From Inia geoffrensis (lineage: Eukaryota > Chordata > Mammalia > Artiodactyla > Iniidae): DNA of 64,000 bases. Made by a program: the position numbers and the translations under genes. Below, piece after piece: positions 1 to 11,158 of the stretch; the stretch's first letter is position 1; every line of letters starts with the position of its first letter. The DNA lies in NCBI GenBank assembly GCA_036417435.1, contig CM070901.1:6422001-6486000 (forward strand), in the 5' to 3' direction. A model generated the notes under the pieces. The model worked only from the letters and a program-made list of their open reading frames with translations. It made no database searches and was not told the DNA's origin.

Positions 1-1550
1 TGGACCAGTGTCCTGAACTTGGCTTTCCCACCTCAGAGACACAGCCCTGACTCCTGGCTGCAGCACCAAGAGCCTTTCATCCACATGGCTCAGAATAAAA
101 GGGAGAAAAAATAGAAAGAAAGGAAGAGGATAAAATAAAATAAAGTAAGATAAAATAAAATAAAGTTATTAAAATAAATAATTATTAAGATGAAAATTGT
201 TTTAAAAATTAAAAAAAAAAAATGGAAGGACAGAGCCCTAGGACAAATGGTGAAAGCAAAGTTATACAGACAAAATCTCACGCAGAAACATACACATACA
301 CACTCACAAAAAGAGAAAAAGGGAAAAAATAATCTATCTTGCTCGGAATGTCCACCTCCTCAATTTGGGATGATTCGTTGTCTATTCAAGTATTCCACAG
401 ATGCAAGGTACATCAAGTTGATTGTGGAGATTTAATCTGCAGCTCCTGAGGCTGCTGGGAGAGATTTCCCTTTCTCTTCTTTATTCTCATAGCTTCTGGG
501 GCTCAGCTTTGGATTTGGACCCGCCTCTGCATGTAGGTCACCTGAAGGCATCTGTTCTTTGCTCAGACAGGATGGGGGTTAAAGGAGCCGCTGATTTGGG
601 GGCTCTGACTCACTCAGGCCGGGGGGAAGGAGGGGCACAGAGTGCGGGGCAAGCCTGCGGTGTCAGAGGCCAACGTGAGGTTTCACCAGCTTGAGGTGCG
701 CCGTGCATTTTCCCGGGGAAGTTGTCCCTGAATCACGGGGCCCTGGCAGTGGCAGGCTGCACAGGCTCCTGGGAGGGGAGGTGGGGATAGTGACCTGTGC
801 TTGTACACAGGCTTCTTGGTGGTGGTAGCAGCATCCTTAGTGTCTCATGCCCGTCTCTGGGGTCCACGCTGTTAGCCGCGGCTCGCACCTGTCTCTGGAG
901 CTCCTTTAAGCAGCACTCTTAATCCCCTCTCCTCGTGCACCAGGAAACGAAGAGGGAAGAAAATGTCTCTTGCCTCTTCAGCAGGTCCAGACTTTTTCCC
1001 CGGACTCCCTCCCGGCTAGCCGTGGCACACTAGCCCCTTCAGGTTGTGTTCACGCCACCAACCCCGGTCTTCTCCCTGGGATCTGACCTCTGAAGCCCAA
1101 GCCTAAGCCCCCGCCCGCCCCGGCGGGGGAGCAGAGAAGCCTCTCGGGCTGGTGAGCGCCGGTCGGCCCTGATCCTCTGTGCGGGAATCTCTCCGCTTTG
1201 CCCCCCGCACCCCAGTGGCTGCGCTCTTCTCTGCAGCTCTGAAGCTTCCGCCCTTCTCCACCTGCAGTCTCCACCTGCAAAAGGTCTTTCTAGTGTGTGG
1301 AAACCTTTCCTCCTTCATGGCTCCCTCCCACTGGTGCAGGTCCCATCCCTATTCTTTGTCTCTGTTTGTTCTTTTTTCTTTTGCCCTACCCAGGTACTTG
1401 GGGCTTTTTTTGCCTTTTGGGAGGTCCGAGGTCTTCTGCCAGCATTCAGTAGGTGTTCTGTAGGAGTTGTTCTGCATGTAGATGTATTTCTGTTCCATCC
1501 ATGGGGAGGAAGGTGATCTCCACCTCTTACTCTTCCTCCATCTTCCTCAA
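1..1550 (-). mobile_element. L1 5' UTR (antisense), 5' end intact, runs off left edge
   Basis: The stretch matches, from memory, the promoter-bearing 5' UTR of a cetartiodactyl L1 read on the minus strand. The L1 start lies near 1547-1555. Just inside it (about 1535-1547, minus strand) is a GAGGAAGATGGAGG segment whose AAGATGG core resembles the YY1 site at the start of human L1. The leftward part is GC- and CpG-rich (densest near 1111-1130). It then becomes A/T-rich with TAAAATAAAATAAAG runs at 125-185, a normal part of this UTR. ORF1 and ORF2 would lie left of position 1, so completeness cannot be judged. Short ORFs here are non-coding. The right flank at 1556 is an older L1, so this copy inserted into it. 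Family assignment is by recognition, not alignment. Confidence 0.75.
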
Positions 1551-1555
1551 CTCCC

Positions 1556-1865
1556 CCTCATTTTCTTTTGTTTACCAGTTTTGCTAGAGATTTGTCAATT
1601 TTCTTGATCTTTTTAAGGAACCAGAACATTGCTTTTTCCTATTGCTTTTCTCTTTTCAATAATTTACTCCTGTTCTTATCTTTTTAGTCATCACTTATGC
1701 TCCTTTAGGTTTATTTTGCTCTTCTTTTTCTAGTCTCTTGAGGAAGGGAGACAATATTGATTTTAGTCCTTTTTTTTGATGTAACTATATAGTGCTATAA
1801 ATTTCCCTCTCTGCCTTGCTTTAAGTCTATACCACTAATTTTGATATGTTGTAATTTCATTCTCC
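1556..1865 (-). mobile_element. Old L1M ORF2 fragment (antisense)
   Basis: This T-rich DNA reads in the antisense direction like the middle of L1 ORF2: the segment around 'aattttcttgatctttttaaggaaccag' territory, then the region ending near 'aatttccctctctgcc'. No open frame survives, consistent with an ancient L1M copy. It is the target into which the L1 at 1-1550 inserted. Confidence 0.65.
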
Positions 1866-1887
1866 ATCAGCTCAATGTATTATCAGA

Positions 1888-2075
1888 TTCCTCTGACTCT
1901 TGTGATTATATTGGTCCAATCCAAATAATCCAAGGTGATCTTCCCATTGCAATATTCTTAACATAATTATATCTGCAAAGTTTAATTTCCTGTGTAAGGT
2001 AACATATTCACAGATTCCAGAGATTAACACTTGGAGACATTTGGGGAGAGGACATTGTCCAATATACCACAATGG
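1888..2075 (-). mobile_element. MLT1-like LTR fragment (MaLR), antisense
   Basis: The order of motifs 'cttgtgattatattgg', 'aaggtgatcttccc', 'gtaaggtaacatattcaca' and 'gagattaacacttgg' matches the antisense end of MLT1-type LTRs. The same motif order occurs in the longer copy at 49276-50250. No coding part remains. The subfamily cannot be assigned by eye. Confidence 0.55.
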
Positions 2076-2573
2076 ATTATAAGACCCTAAGAGCAGGGAT
2101 CACCGAATAGAATCTAACATCATGGGCTGTTGAACAGGAACTACAATCATGGTGGAGACAGAGCCACTGCCAAAAACAGCATCTACATAGAGAAGGAGTT
2201 TAACAAATACTGTGGCTTCTCTCTCTCTCTCTCTCTCTGCAGACTCCAGTCTTTTGTCAACACCTCTCAAAAGTGGATCGAGGTGGAAGGCAGATAACAC
2301 CGAAGCTGAGGGAATGCATTGGATGTGTTAGTCCCCATTGGTATAGAGCCAAATAGTAAGGGAGAAAATACAATATCTCAGTGGAATTCTTTGACTTTGG
2401 CAGAGGAATGAAAATATTTTAAAATCACAATAAACCACTTTATAATGCCAGAATAGTTCATGCTATTCTAGAAAGTAAAAGGACACAAAACAATAATGTT
2501 TCTAGTTCTTAATGGTTTTTACTACAAAATAACTCTGATGCAAAAAGCACTTTGTAAAGGTAATATTTGCTTT
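2076..2573. other. Unassigned intergenic stretch with short (CT)n
   Basis: No gene or family was recognised. It contains a pure CT run at 2217-2238. The short ORFs on either strand show no recognisable protein. Confidence 0.5.
2217..2238. repeat. (CT)n microsatellite
   Basis: About eleven uninterrupted CT dinucleotides. Confidence 0.9.
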
Positions 2574-2587
2574 AAAAAGCCATGGAC

Positions 2588-2797
2588 TGGGCTTCCCTGG
2601 TGGCGCAGTGGTTGAGAGTCCACCTGCCGATGCAGGGGACACGGGTTCGTGCCCCGGTCTGGGAGGATCCCACATGCCGTGGAGCAGCTGGGCCTGTGAG
2701 CCATGGCTGCTGGGCCTGCGCGTCCGGAGCCTGTGCTCCGCAATGGGAGAGGCCACAGCGGTGAGAGGCCCGCGTACAGCAAAAAAAAGAAAAAAAA
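2588..2797 (+). mobile_element. CHR-2-type SINE
   Basis: This is a full-length tRNA-derived SINE. The 5' head carries RNA polymerase III A-box-like (TGGCGCAGTGG) and B-box-like (GGTTCGTGCC) motifs, and it ends in an A-tail. The TSD AAAAAGCCATGGAC is seen at 2574-2587 and 2798-2811 and is perfect over 14 bp, so the insertion is young or well preserved. ORFs crossing it are SINE shadows. Confidence 0.93.
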
Positions 2798-2814
2798 AAA
2801 AAGCCATGGACCAT

Positions 2815-3665
2815 TTAATCAAATATGCTTTCATAAATAATTCAATGCACTGGCTAGTCTTTTGAAGGGAATGGTTTTACAAATTTTTGCTGTTTTATGA
2901 CAGACTCTTTCAGCATCCCCTCTGTAATCAATGTCCAGAGGTTTAGATGGCCTAAGAGTTTGGAAGCGTGTCATTTAGTTCCTGCTTTTGCTTTCTGGAA
3001 GTACTAACCCAATACAAATCAAACTAGACCTTTATTAAATGTGGTATATCATTGCACTCTGTGTTCTGTGGTAGCCCATTTTTAAATATATGCACAGCTG
3101 CAACAGGAACTGGCACCTGCAGCCCATGTAAACTCTAAAATGGAATACATTTAAATAGCTGTGTTCAGAGGGTGAAACAAAGAATGGAGGAGTACTACTT
3201 CTGAATGCAAATGAACCTGCAATCAATCACAACAGAAAGTGACTTACTTTAGACAGGCAAATCCAAGGCCTAGTTTTAAAATAATTAGCCTTTCTGGATA
3301 ATGGCTCTAATTCTATGTATCAGTCACAGCTTTAATCTGTTAATTTTGTTAACAGTTAAATACCATTCCAGAGTTGATATATATGGGAAAAGATAGTTAC
3401 TTTATTTATGTAAAATAACTGAGCCTTAAGATGCCACTGTATTGATTATGTTGATTGGCCCATATTTGGAACAATAAATTAGAAAACCAATACACCTAAT
3501 ATGAAGAGGTATATTTTGAAACTGATGGTTCTTTGGACATATGTCCAGGTACTTGTTTGGCTTACTTCATTTACTCAAAAATGTGCTCATTAAAATTATG
3601 TCTCTGTGTGTATGTGTTTGAATTTGCAGGGAAACAGCATTATTTTGATTCTGTTATTAACTACC
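2815..3665. other. Unassigned AT-rich intergenic DNA
   Basis: No coding region, structured RNA or repeat family was recognised by eye. Confidence 0.5.
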
Positions 3666-3667
3666 CC

Positions 3668-3800
3668 CTCTTTTAGGCACTGTATATACCTTATGAGTAA
3701 TTCTTACAATACGAAATGTACAGTGTAAGTATTATATTACAAATGTGGAAATCAAGGTTCTGAAATTAGGTAACAGTAGATAGTATGTATAGTAGAGTAG
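3668..3800 (+). mobile_element. MIR-like SINE remnant
   Basis: The core 'taggcactgtatatacc', then a 'cttacaatac' segment, then 'acaaatgtggaaatcaagg' and 'aggtaac', follows the order of the MIR core and 3' half (size, fall-off, 'fraction of gradient', 'gaaactgagg', 'aagtaac'). It is strongly diverged, as expected for MIR. Confidence 0.6.
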
Positions 3801-3853
3801 AGAACTCATGTCTGTTTGCATGGAGGTCTTTTCTTTTTTCTAATAAAACACAC

Positions 3854-4064
3854 TTTTTTTTTTTTTTTTTTTGCCTTACGCAGTCCTCTCACTGTTGTGG
3901 TCTCTCCCGTTGCAGAGCACAGGCTCCGGACACGCAGGCTCAATGGCCATGGCTCACGGGCCTAACCGCTCCGCAGCATGTGGGATCTTCCCGGACAGGG
4001 GCATGAACCTGTGTCCCTTGCATTGGCAGGCGGACTCTCAACCACTGCGCCACCAGGGAAGCCC
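3854..4064 (-). mobile_element. CHR-2-type SINE (antisense)
   Basis: Poly-T (3854-3872) is followed by the complete SINE in reverse, ending CCAGGGAAGCCC. An imperfect TSD is visible: AAAACACACTTTTT at 3845-3858 and AAAACACTCATTTT at 4065-4078. With the + copy at 2588 it forms an inverted pair about 1.1 kb apart. Confidence 0.92.
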
Positions 4065-4078
4065 AAAACACTCATTTT

Positions 4079-5026
4079 AATGTTTCATTGGTGCAAACTT
4101 TTTGTGAGTTTAAACAAGAGTATAGTTTGCCAGATCCAAAGTTAAATTTCTCTCTGCAAAATAAATTGCCATTTGAAATGCTTACTTGCATTTCATTTTA
4201 AAGAAGAAATTACTAAAAGTTTATTAAGCACTTTTTTAAACTCACCAAAACCTAATGTATAAATTTTAAAAGTAACAGTTGGGCAAGGATCGGTGTTCCA
4301 CAATGAGTTTGTGTAGTATATGTTCTCATCAGAACAGTATACAGTAAGTTGGATTAAAAAGTGTTCTCCGAGTAGGCAGCTCAAACTATTTCTTTAAGTA
4401 GAGACCCACATTTGAGAACAAATATCTTAATAAATCTCCTACTTATCAAGTTTCTAGATTCTGTAAGGACTTGCATCAAGTTTCAAGGGCAACTAATTTG
4501 TAAGATGGGGGAAAGAAATCTGGAGAGGGAGGGGGAAAGGAGAAGCAAAGTAGCAGAATGCTGTTACATACGTGAAATGAAATTTTCTAACATTTTCTAG
4601 TAGGGATAGAGTGATGAAAGTATAAACCACAGAATCATGTTACCCAAACTAGAAATGATTCATTGCTTTTTAACCCAATATCAAGCCCTCACGAAATATA
4701 ATTAGTTCTGTTCCTCACAGTTCTGTACTAAATTATTAAGATGTAAAACACCAATTTTTAGGTGGTACCCTATCATTTAAAGGGTTTCTCTCTGGCCCTG
4801 CCACATATGAAGGAGGAATTTACAGAGTTAAAGAGATACATCCACTCTGTTTGGTTCTCTTTGTGTCTTCAATTCTGGTATAAAACTCGGAGTGTCCAAG
4901 AATTCGAAACCCTATCCTTGACTTCCAGGATGTTATGGAAGTATAATTTTCAAGGTAGGATGATAGAATGTATTTCATATAATGCTTTGATGTCTTGATT
5001 TTGTTTTTTGATTTTTGTATTTTAAA
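4079..5026. other. Unassigned AT-rich intergenic DNA
   Basis: No recognisable gene or repeat. A purine-rich patch lies at about 4505-4550. Confidence 0.5.
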
Positions 5027-5153
5027 TATGGGGCTGGCCAAAAGGTTCGGTCATTTTTTTCCATAAGATGGCTCTAGTAGCACTTAGTTATCTTTAACTT
5101 CATTCAAAACAATTTTGTTAGATTGTATGTGACAGCTGTCATATCAGTGTGCA

Positions 5154-7586
5154 TTTAGAAAAAGACTTATCAAAATTGGTGAATTTTTGTGTAGCCATTT
5201 TCATATTGAAGATGGAATAAAACAACATTTTTGTCATATTACGCTTTATTATTTCAAGAAAGGTAAAAATGCAACTGAAACACAAAAAAAGATTTATGCA
5301 GTATATGGAGAAGGTGCTGTGACTGATCAAACACGTCAAAAGTGGTTTGTGAAGTTTCATGCAGGAGATTTCTCGCTGGACGATGTTCCATGGTCGAGTA
5401 GGCCAGTTGAAGTTGATAGCGATCAAATCAACACATTCATTGAGAACAGTCAGTGATATACCATGTGGGAGATAGCTGACATACTCAAAATATACAAATC
5501 AAGCAGTGAAAATCATTTTCACCAGCTTGGTTATGTGAATCACTTTGATGTTCCGGTTCCACATAAGTTGAGCGAAAAAAACCCTCTAGACTGTATTTCC
5601 ACATGAGATTCTCTACTTAAACATAATTTTTAAAACATTACTTTTTAAAAAAAAATTGTGATGGGTGATGAAAAGTGGATACTGTACAATAATGTGGAAT
5701 AGAATAAATCATGGGGCAAGTGAAATGAACCACTACCAACCACACCCAAGGCCAGTCTTCATCCAAAGAAGGTGATGTCGTGTATATAGTGGGAGTGGCA
5801 GGGAGTCCTCGATTATGAGCTCCTTCCAGAAAACCAAATGATTAATTCCAAGTACTGCTCCCAATGAGACCAGTTGAAAGCAGCACTCGATGAAAAGCAT
5901 CTGGAATTAGTCAACAGAAAATCCATAATCTTCCATAAGGATAATGCAAGACTGCTTGTTTTTTTTTTGTTTTTCTTTGTTTTTTTTATTATGAGCCATT
6001 TGCATATATTCCTTGGCACCATGGATGTCCATCTTTTGCTTTTTTTTTTTTCTTAACATCTTTATTGGAGTATAATTGCTTTACAAAGTTGTGTTAGTTT
6101 CTGCTGTATGACAAAATGAATCAGCCATGTGTATACATATCTGCCCGTATCTCCTCCCTCTTGCATCTCCCTCCCACCCTCCCTATCCCACCCCTCTAGG
6201 TGGTCACAAACCACCGAGGTGATCTCCCTGTGCTATGTGGCTGCTTCCCACTAGCTATTTTACGTTTGGTAGTATATATATGTCCATGCCACTCTCTCAC
6301 TTCGTCCCAGCCTACCCTTCTACCCCGACCCTGTGTCCTCAAGTCCATTCTCTACATCTGCATCTTTATTCCTGTCCTTCCCCTAGGTTCTTCAGAACCA
6401 TTTTATTTATTTATTTATTTTAGATTCCATATATATGTGTTAGCATATGGTATTTGTTTTTCTCTTTCTGACTTACTTCACTCTGTATGACAGACTTTAG
6501 GTCCATCTACCTCCCTACAAATAACTCAATTTCATTTCTTTTTATGGCTGAGTAATATTCCATTGTATATATGTGCCACATCTTCTTTATCCATTCATCT
6601 GTCGATGGACACTTAGGTTGCTTCCATGTCCTGAATATTGTAAATAGAGCTGCAGTGAACATTGTGGTACTTGACTCTTTTTGAATTATGGCTTTCTCAG
6701 GGTATATGTCCAGTAGTGGGATTGCTGGGTCGTATGGTAGTTCTATTTTTAGTTTTTCAAGGAACCTCCATACTGTTTTCCATAGTGGCTGTATCAATTT
6801 ACATTCCCACCAACAGTGCAAGAGGGATCCCTTTTCTCCACACCCTCTCCAGCATTTACTGTTTGTAGATTTTCTGATGATGCCCATTCTGACTGGTATG
6901 AGGTGATACCTCATTGCAGTTTTGATTTGCATTTCTCCAATAATTAGTCATGTTGAGCATACTTTCATGTGTTTGTTGGCAATCTGTATATCTTCTTTGG
7001 AGAAATGTCTATTTAGGTCTTCTGCCCATTTTTGGATTGGGTTTTTTGTTTTTTGATATTGAGCTGCATGAGCTGCTTGTAAACTTTGGAGATTAATCCT
7101 TTTCAGTTGCTTCATTTGCAAATATTTTCTCCCATTCTGAAGGTTGTCTTTTGGTCTTGTTTATGGTTTCCTTTGCTGTGCAAAAGCTTTTAAGTTTCAT
7201 TAGGTCCCATTTGTTTATTTTTGTTTTTATTTCCATTTCTCTAGGAGGTGGGTCAAAAAGGATCTTGCTCTGATTTATGTCATAGAGTGCTCTGCCTAGA
7301 CCGCATGTTTTTTTTGATGACCAGGAGAAAACTGTTACAGCTTGGCTGGGAAGTTCTGATTTGTCTGCCATATTCACTAGACATCGCCCCTTCAGATTTC
7401 CATTTATTTCGGTCTTTACAAAATTCTCTTAGAGGAAAACATTTCAATTCCCTGGAAGACTGTAAAGGGCAGCTGGAACAGTTCTTTGCTCAAAAAATTA
7501 AAAAGTTTTGGGAAGATGGAATTATGATGTTGCCTGAAAAATGGCAGAAGGTAGTGGAACAAAAGGGTGTATATGTTGTTCAGTAA
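5154..7586 (+). pseudogene. mariner transposase pseudogene (two parts)
   Basis: The N-terminal part (readable frame 5187-5456) carries the helix-turn-helix DNA-binding region with segments KKGKNATETQKKIYAVYGEG and VEVDSDQI. It ends at a TGA at 5454-5456 where related mariners have Arg; this fits a CGA to TGA CpG transition. Downstream, 'GDEKWILYN' (about 5665-5690, frame shifted) holds the first catalytic Asp. 'KDNAR' (about 5938-5952) holds the second and is cut by the L1. After the L1, the frame to 7586 contains 'SLDIAPSDFHLF' with the third Asp of the DD34D triad, and ends in VVEQKGVYVVQ. So all three catalytic Asp codons survive, but a stop, frameshifts and a 1.3 kb insertion inactivate it. 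Confidence 0.88.
5950..7315 (-). mobile_element. 5'-truncated L1 inside the mariner, with probable 3' transduction
   Basis: Read on the minus strand it has ORF2 C-terminal coding (frame 6507-6932 with '[20 protein letters not shown]', then the 3' UTR), an A-tract at 6041-6051, a 48-50 bp non-L1 segment at about 5990-6039, and a second A-tract at about 5959-5987. The flanking copies AGACTGCTTGTTTTTTT (5950-5966) and AGACCGCATGTTTTTTT (7298-7314) form the TSD and end in T-runs, as expected for antisense L1 insertion. The 5' end is truncated in ORF2 near 7297. The two-tail arrangement is the hallmark of L1 read-through and 3' transduction. Confidence 0.82.
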
Positions 7587-7658
7587 AGTTCTTAGTTAAA
7601 ATGAAGGTGTCTTTTATTTTTATTTAAAAATCGAAGGGACTTTTTGGCCAACCCAATA

Positions 7659-9095
7659 TTTAGACACATGGTATGTGGTTCTTTATATTTATGCTTGAGT
7701 CAACCCTGCAGATGTTAGAGGCTGGTCTTATTTCAGGGTTTAATAAATGCAAATACCCAACATACTCATAAATTTTCCTTTATGTAGATTTGATACAAAT
7801 AAAATGGATTATGTGTTTCTGTATTTATAGATTATTTGAATAATATTTTCTCCAATTTTCTCTTCCTTCTAATCCTGTAACTGCTCATACCTTTTTTGGT
7901 TGAGAAATAATTTGTAACAAAACTGGATCAATTATGCATAAAATGTTTTTTAAACTTTTCTCCTTCAACTCATTCCTTTCTCTTGGTTGTAAAATGTAGC
8001 ATGCCAATGTGTAAAAATGCAATTAACACTATCTATTTATTTATATTGTCACAGTTTTCACCTCCTAAAATTAATGAGAATTTTTGGCTACTTCTTTCCA
8101 GGTTTCTCCCAGGAATCTATGTGTTAATAACATCTGTAATACCTCATGCTGAGGCAGGGAAATAATGAGGTCTCAAGCTCAGCTAACCTATTGTCTCTTA
8201 AGCTATGATTTCTAAATAAAATGCCTGGAATTTTCTTTAGTAAATTTGAGTTTGGGAAGGTTATAAAAGGAAATTATTCATTGACTATTTCTTGCATTTT
8301 CTTTTAGCTAACAAACTAATAATCTGTGGGTATAACAATATACCCTCTATAGTGTTATTAATTTCTAAATAAGTGTCTCTATTCAAAAATAAATTTGAAA
8401 TATAATAAAATATAAAGATTATTACTGAATGTTATGTTAGAATTGAACATTTTTGGTAAATTTCAGAACTTAAATCCTTCAATATTTTGGTGGTCATTTT
8501 AAATGAGTATATAGCTTATCATTTCTCTGTATATAATTGAAATTTTTAGTTGAATTGATTAGCATTGAAGAGGAGTAATGAAATTGGAATGATCATTTTA
8601 ATCTAGAAGTTCTTATATTTGAGTTATCACTGTTCATCCAAAATTTGCCTTATGCATTTTCTTAAGCCATAGAGAATAAAATCACACAACCTGTAGCAAA
8701 ATAATTAAAAACTGTAAGGAAGAAGAACATATGTAATAAATAATTTAAAGTGATTTCACTAAGCTTCAAGGTACACTGGCCTTATAACTTTTTTCAGTAG
8801 GGTCTATGGAAGGAAAAAATAATCCTCTCTTTCTCAATTTGGGGGGCCCTCCTGAATGTTGTCTCACATTTTCTTGTCTTCTAAGATAAATACCTTTGAT
8901 ACTTTTTTAAAGATCGTGTTTTGAAAATATGTTTAGTGTAAAGCAATGCAAGGTAGAAGACTATATTTGGAACTTCTGATTTAACAGCACATACAGTCTA
9001 TAAAATTAAAATTTTGACAGTTTATGTTAAAAATTTGTCAATGCAAATATGATGAATGATGGATATATTGTTTAAACAATTTTTTCCTAAGGTTT
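7659..9095. other. Unassigned AT-rich intergenic DNA
   Basis: No gene, structured RNA or clear repeat was recognised. Confidence 0.5.
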
Positions 9096-9097
9096 TT

Positions 9098-9668
9098 GGC
9101 GTTTTTTTTTTAACGTTTTTATTGGAGTATAATTGCTTTACAATGTGTGTTAGTTTCTGCTTTATAACAAAGTTAATCAGTTATACATATACATATATCC
9201 CCATATCTTTTCCCTCTTGCATCTCCCTCCCTCCCACCCTCCCTATCCCACCCCTCTAGGTGGTCACAAAGCACCGAGCTGATCTCCCTGTGCTATGCAG
9301 CTACTTCCCATTAGCTGTCTGCCTTAAGTTTGGTAGTGTATATATGTCCATGCCTCTCTCTCGCTTTGTCACAGCTTACCCTTCCCCCTCCCCATGTCCT
9401 CAAGTCTGTTCTCTACGTCTGCGTGTTTATTCCTGCCCTGCCACTAGGTTCATCAGTACCACTTTTTTAAGATTCCATATATATATGTTAGCATACATTT
9501 TCCTGTTGTTTTTCTCTTTCTGACTTACTTCACTCTGTATGACAGTCTCTAGGTCCATCCACCTCTCTACAAATGACTCAATTTCATTCCTTTTTATGAC
9601 TGAGTAATATTCCATTGTATATATGTGCCACATCTTCTTTATCCATTCATCTGGTGATGGACATTTTT
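9098..9668 (-). mobile_element. 5'-truncated L1 3' end (antisense)
   Basis: Poly-T is followed by the cetartiodactyl L1 3' UTR and the last codons of ORF2 (minus frame 9427-9633, '[20 protein letters not shown]'). It breaks off at about 9662 in the ORF2 C-terminus. A clear TSD could not be fixed because both flanks are T-rich ('TTTTTTCCT' is present at both). Confidence 0.85.
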
Positions 9669-9696
9669 TTCCTTTTTTTTAACAGTTTCCCAGAGT

Positions 9697-10103
9697 GGCC
9701 TTTATTTATTTTTTAACATCTTTATTGGACTGTAATTACTTTACAATGTTGTGTTAGTTTCTGCTGTATAACAAGGTGAATCAGCTATATGTATACATAT
9801 ATCCCCATATCTCCTCCCTCTTGTGTCTCCCTCCCACCTTGCCTATCCCACCCCTCTAGGTGGTAACAAAGCACCTAGCTGATCTCCCTGTGCTATGGGA
9901 CTGCTTCCCAATAGCTATCTATTTTACGTTTGGTAGTGTATACATGTTCATATATACACTACCACTCTCTCACTTTGTCCCAGCTTACCCTTCCCCCTCC
10001 CCGTGTTCTCAAGTCCATTCTCTAGTAGGTCTGTGTCTTTATTACCATCTTTCCCCTAGGTTCTTCATGACCATTTTTTTTTGATTCCATATATATGTGT
10101 TAA
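9697..10103 (-). mobile_element. Second, shorter L1 3' end (antisense)
   Basis: A second 3' UTR starts at a T-rich tract and AACATCTTTATTGGACTG (from about 9708) and ends near 10101 at 'ccatatatatgtgtt'. It is only about 400 bp long and lies in the same orientation as the preceding L1. About 30 bp (9668-9697) separates them, including 'aacagtttcccagagtggcc' between two T-tracts. Confidence 0.83.
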
Positions 10104-10714
10104 GTTTTAATTAGATTACTGTAAAATGTACAACAGTGAGAATTTCTGAGTGTTTTATTAAAATGATAAAATTTTATTTCCCAAGAGCAAACTCTAGTCA
10201 CTAAATGGCATTTGTGAATTGAAATTATTTTTGTTATTAGGCTTAAAACTTTAAGTGACTTTTTTTTTCTCAGTTTGCGAATCATTTGTTGAATTTTGGA
10301 AAAAAAAAAGATCAATAGCACAAATACACTCATATTTACTTTACTGTATTTTATAGATTTAAGTTTGATAGCTTGAGGGTGTTTTATATTTTTATATCTT
10401 CTGAATGTATAAAACAGTGACCTAAAGCTTTGAACTCCTGATATACCACAAGATAATCTTTTCCCTCGAACTTTAACTTTGAGGTAAATACAGATATTTT
10501 TCTTAATCTTAATTGATATATCTCCTACTCTACCATGATGAAGAACTTAATTCTCCTTCATTTTAATTTACAATACAGTCAGAACAATCAATATTTGCTG
10601 AAAAACTTGTAATTAATTTTCTTCTTCACTTTCAATTTTCAAAGGACAAAAAGTAATTCGAGAGTTCCTGTAATAGAATTTTGCATGAAAAGAACTTTTT
10701 TTTTTTATAGCACG
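10104..10714. other. Unassigned AT-rich intergenic DNA
   Basis: No gene or family was recognised. Confidence 0.5.
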
Positions 10715-10885
10715 TCATTACAATGTGCAAAGCAGTCTCTTTTACAATCCTATGGGCAAATTATGCTTTTATTTTTCTTTTTTTTACAGATGCAGAAAAT
10801 GAGATTCAGAGAGAATAGGTATTGGGACTATAATTCAAATTTTAGATATTTGTCTGTAGATTATAAAAGTATTTCTTTTGTGCAG
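10715..10885 (+). mobile_element. MIR-like SINE remnant
   Basis: The order 'caatgtgcaaagcagtc', 'tacaatcctatgggcaaatta', 'cagatgcagaaaatgagattcagag' matches the MIR core and 3' region. It is diverged, with a T-rich expansion near 10770-10785. Confidence 0.6.
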
Positions 10886-10953
10886 TAGCTACCTTTGCAG
10901 AGTCTTGAAACAATCTTCAGGTACTTCAGGTGGCTGTTCAAAAGTTATGGAAC

Positions 10954-11158
10954 AGGGCTTCCCTGGTGGCACAGTGGTTGAGAGTCTGCCTGCCAATGCA
11001 GGGGACGCAGGTTTGTGGCCCGGTCCGGGAAGATCCCACATGCCGCGGAGCGGCTGGGCCTGTGAGCCATGGCCGCTGAGCCTGCATGTCTGGAGCCTGT
11101 GCTCTGCAACGGGAGAGGCCACAACAGTGAGAGGCCCACGTACCGCAAAAAAAAAAAA
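10954..11158 (+). mobile_element. CHR-2-type SINE
   Basis: Full-length SINE with A-tail. TSD AAAAGTTATGGAA occurs at 10940-10952 and 11159-11171 (13 bp, perfect). It forms an inverted pair with the antisense copy that begins about 530 bp downstream. Confidence 0.93.

Larger units (their letters stand above)
5029..7656 (+). mobile_element. mariner DNA transposon, split by an L1
   Basis: The inverted ends agree: left TGGGGCTGGCCAAAAGG from 5029, right the complement of TTGGGTTGGCCAAAAAG ending at 7656. TA dinucleotides sit just outside both ends (5027-5028 and 7657-7658), the standard mariner target duplication. Removing the nested L1 (about 5950-7298) leaves about 1.28 kb, the normal length of a mariner. 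The interior encodes a broken transposase (separate entry). The copy cannot be autonomous. It is a cetartiodactyl mariner of the kind known in cattle; the exact subfamily was not determined. Confidence 0.9.

Noticed and set aside
190..694. ORFs of 81-94 codons in the first 1.5 kb, considered as a GC-rich first exon with CpG island
   Set aside because: The sequence is the L1 5' UTR. The CpG density is explained by the L1 promoter.
2502..2865. ORFs of 80-110 codons with 'PADAGDTG' or 'RTAKKKK' segments, here and at every CHR copy
   Set aside because: The same peptide appears at each SINE in the same frame relation, so these are shadows of the repeat, not genes.
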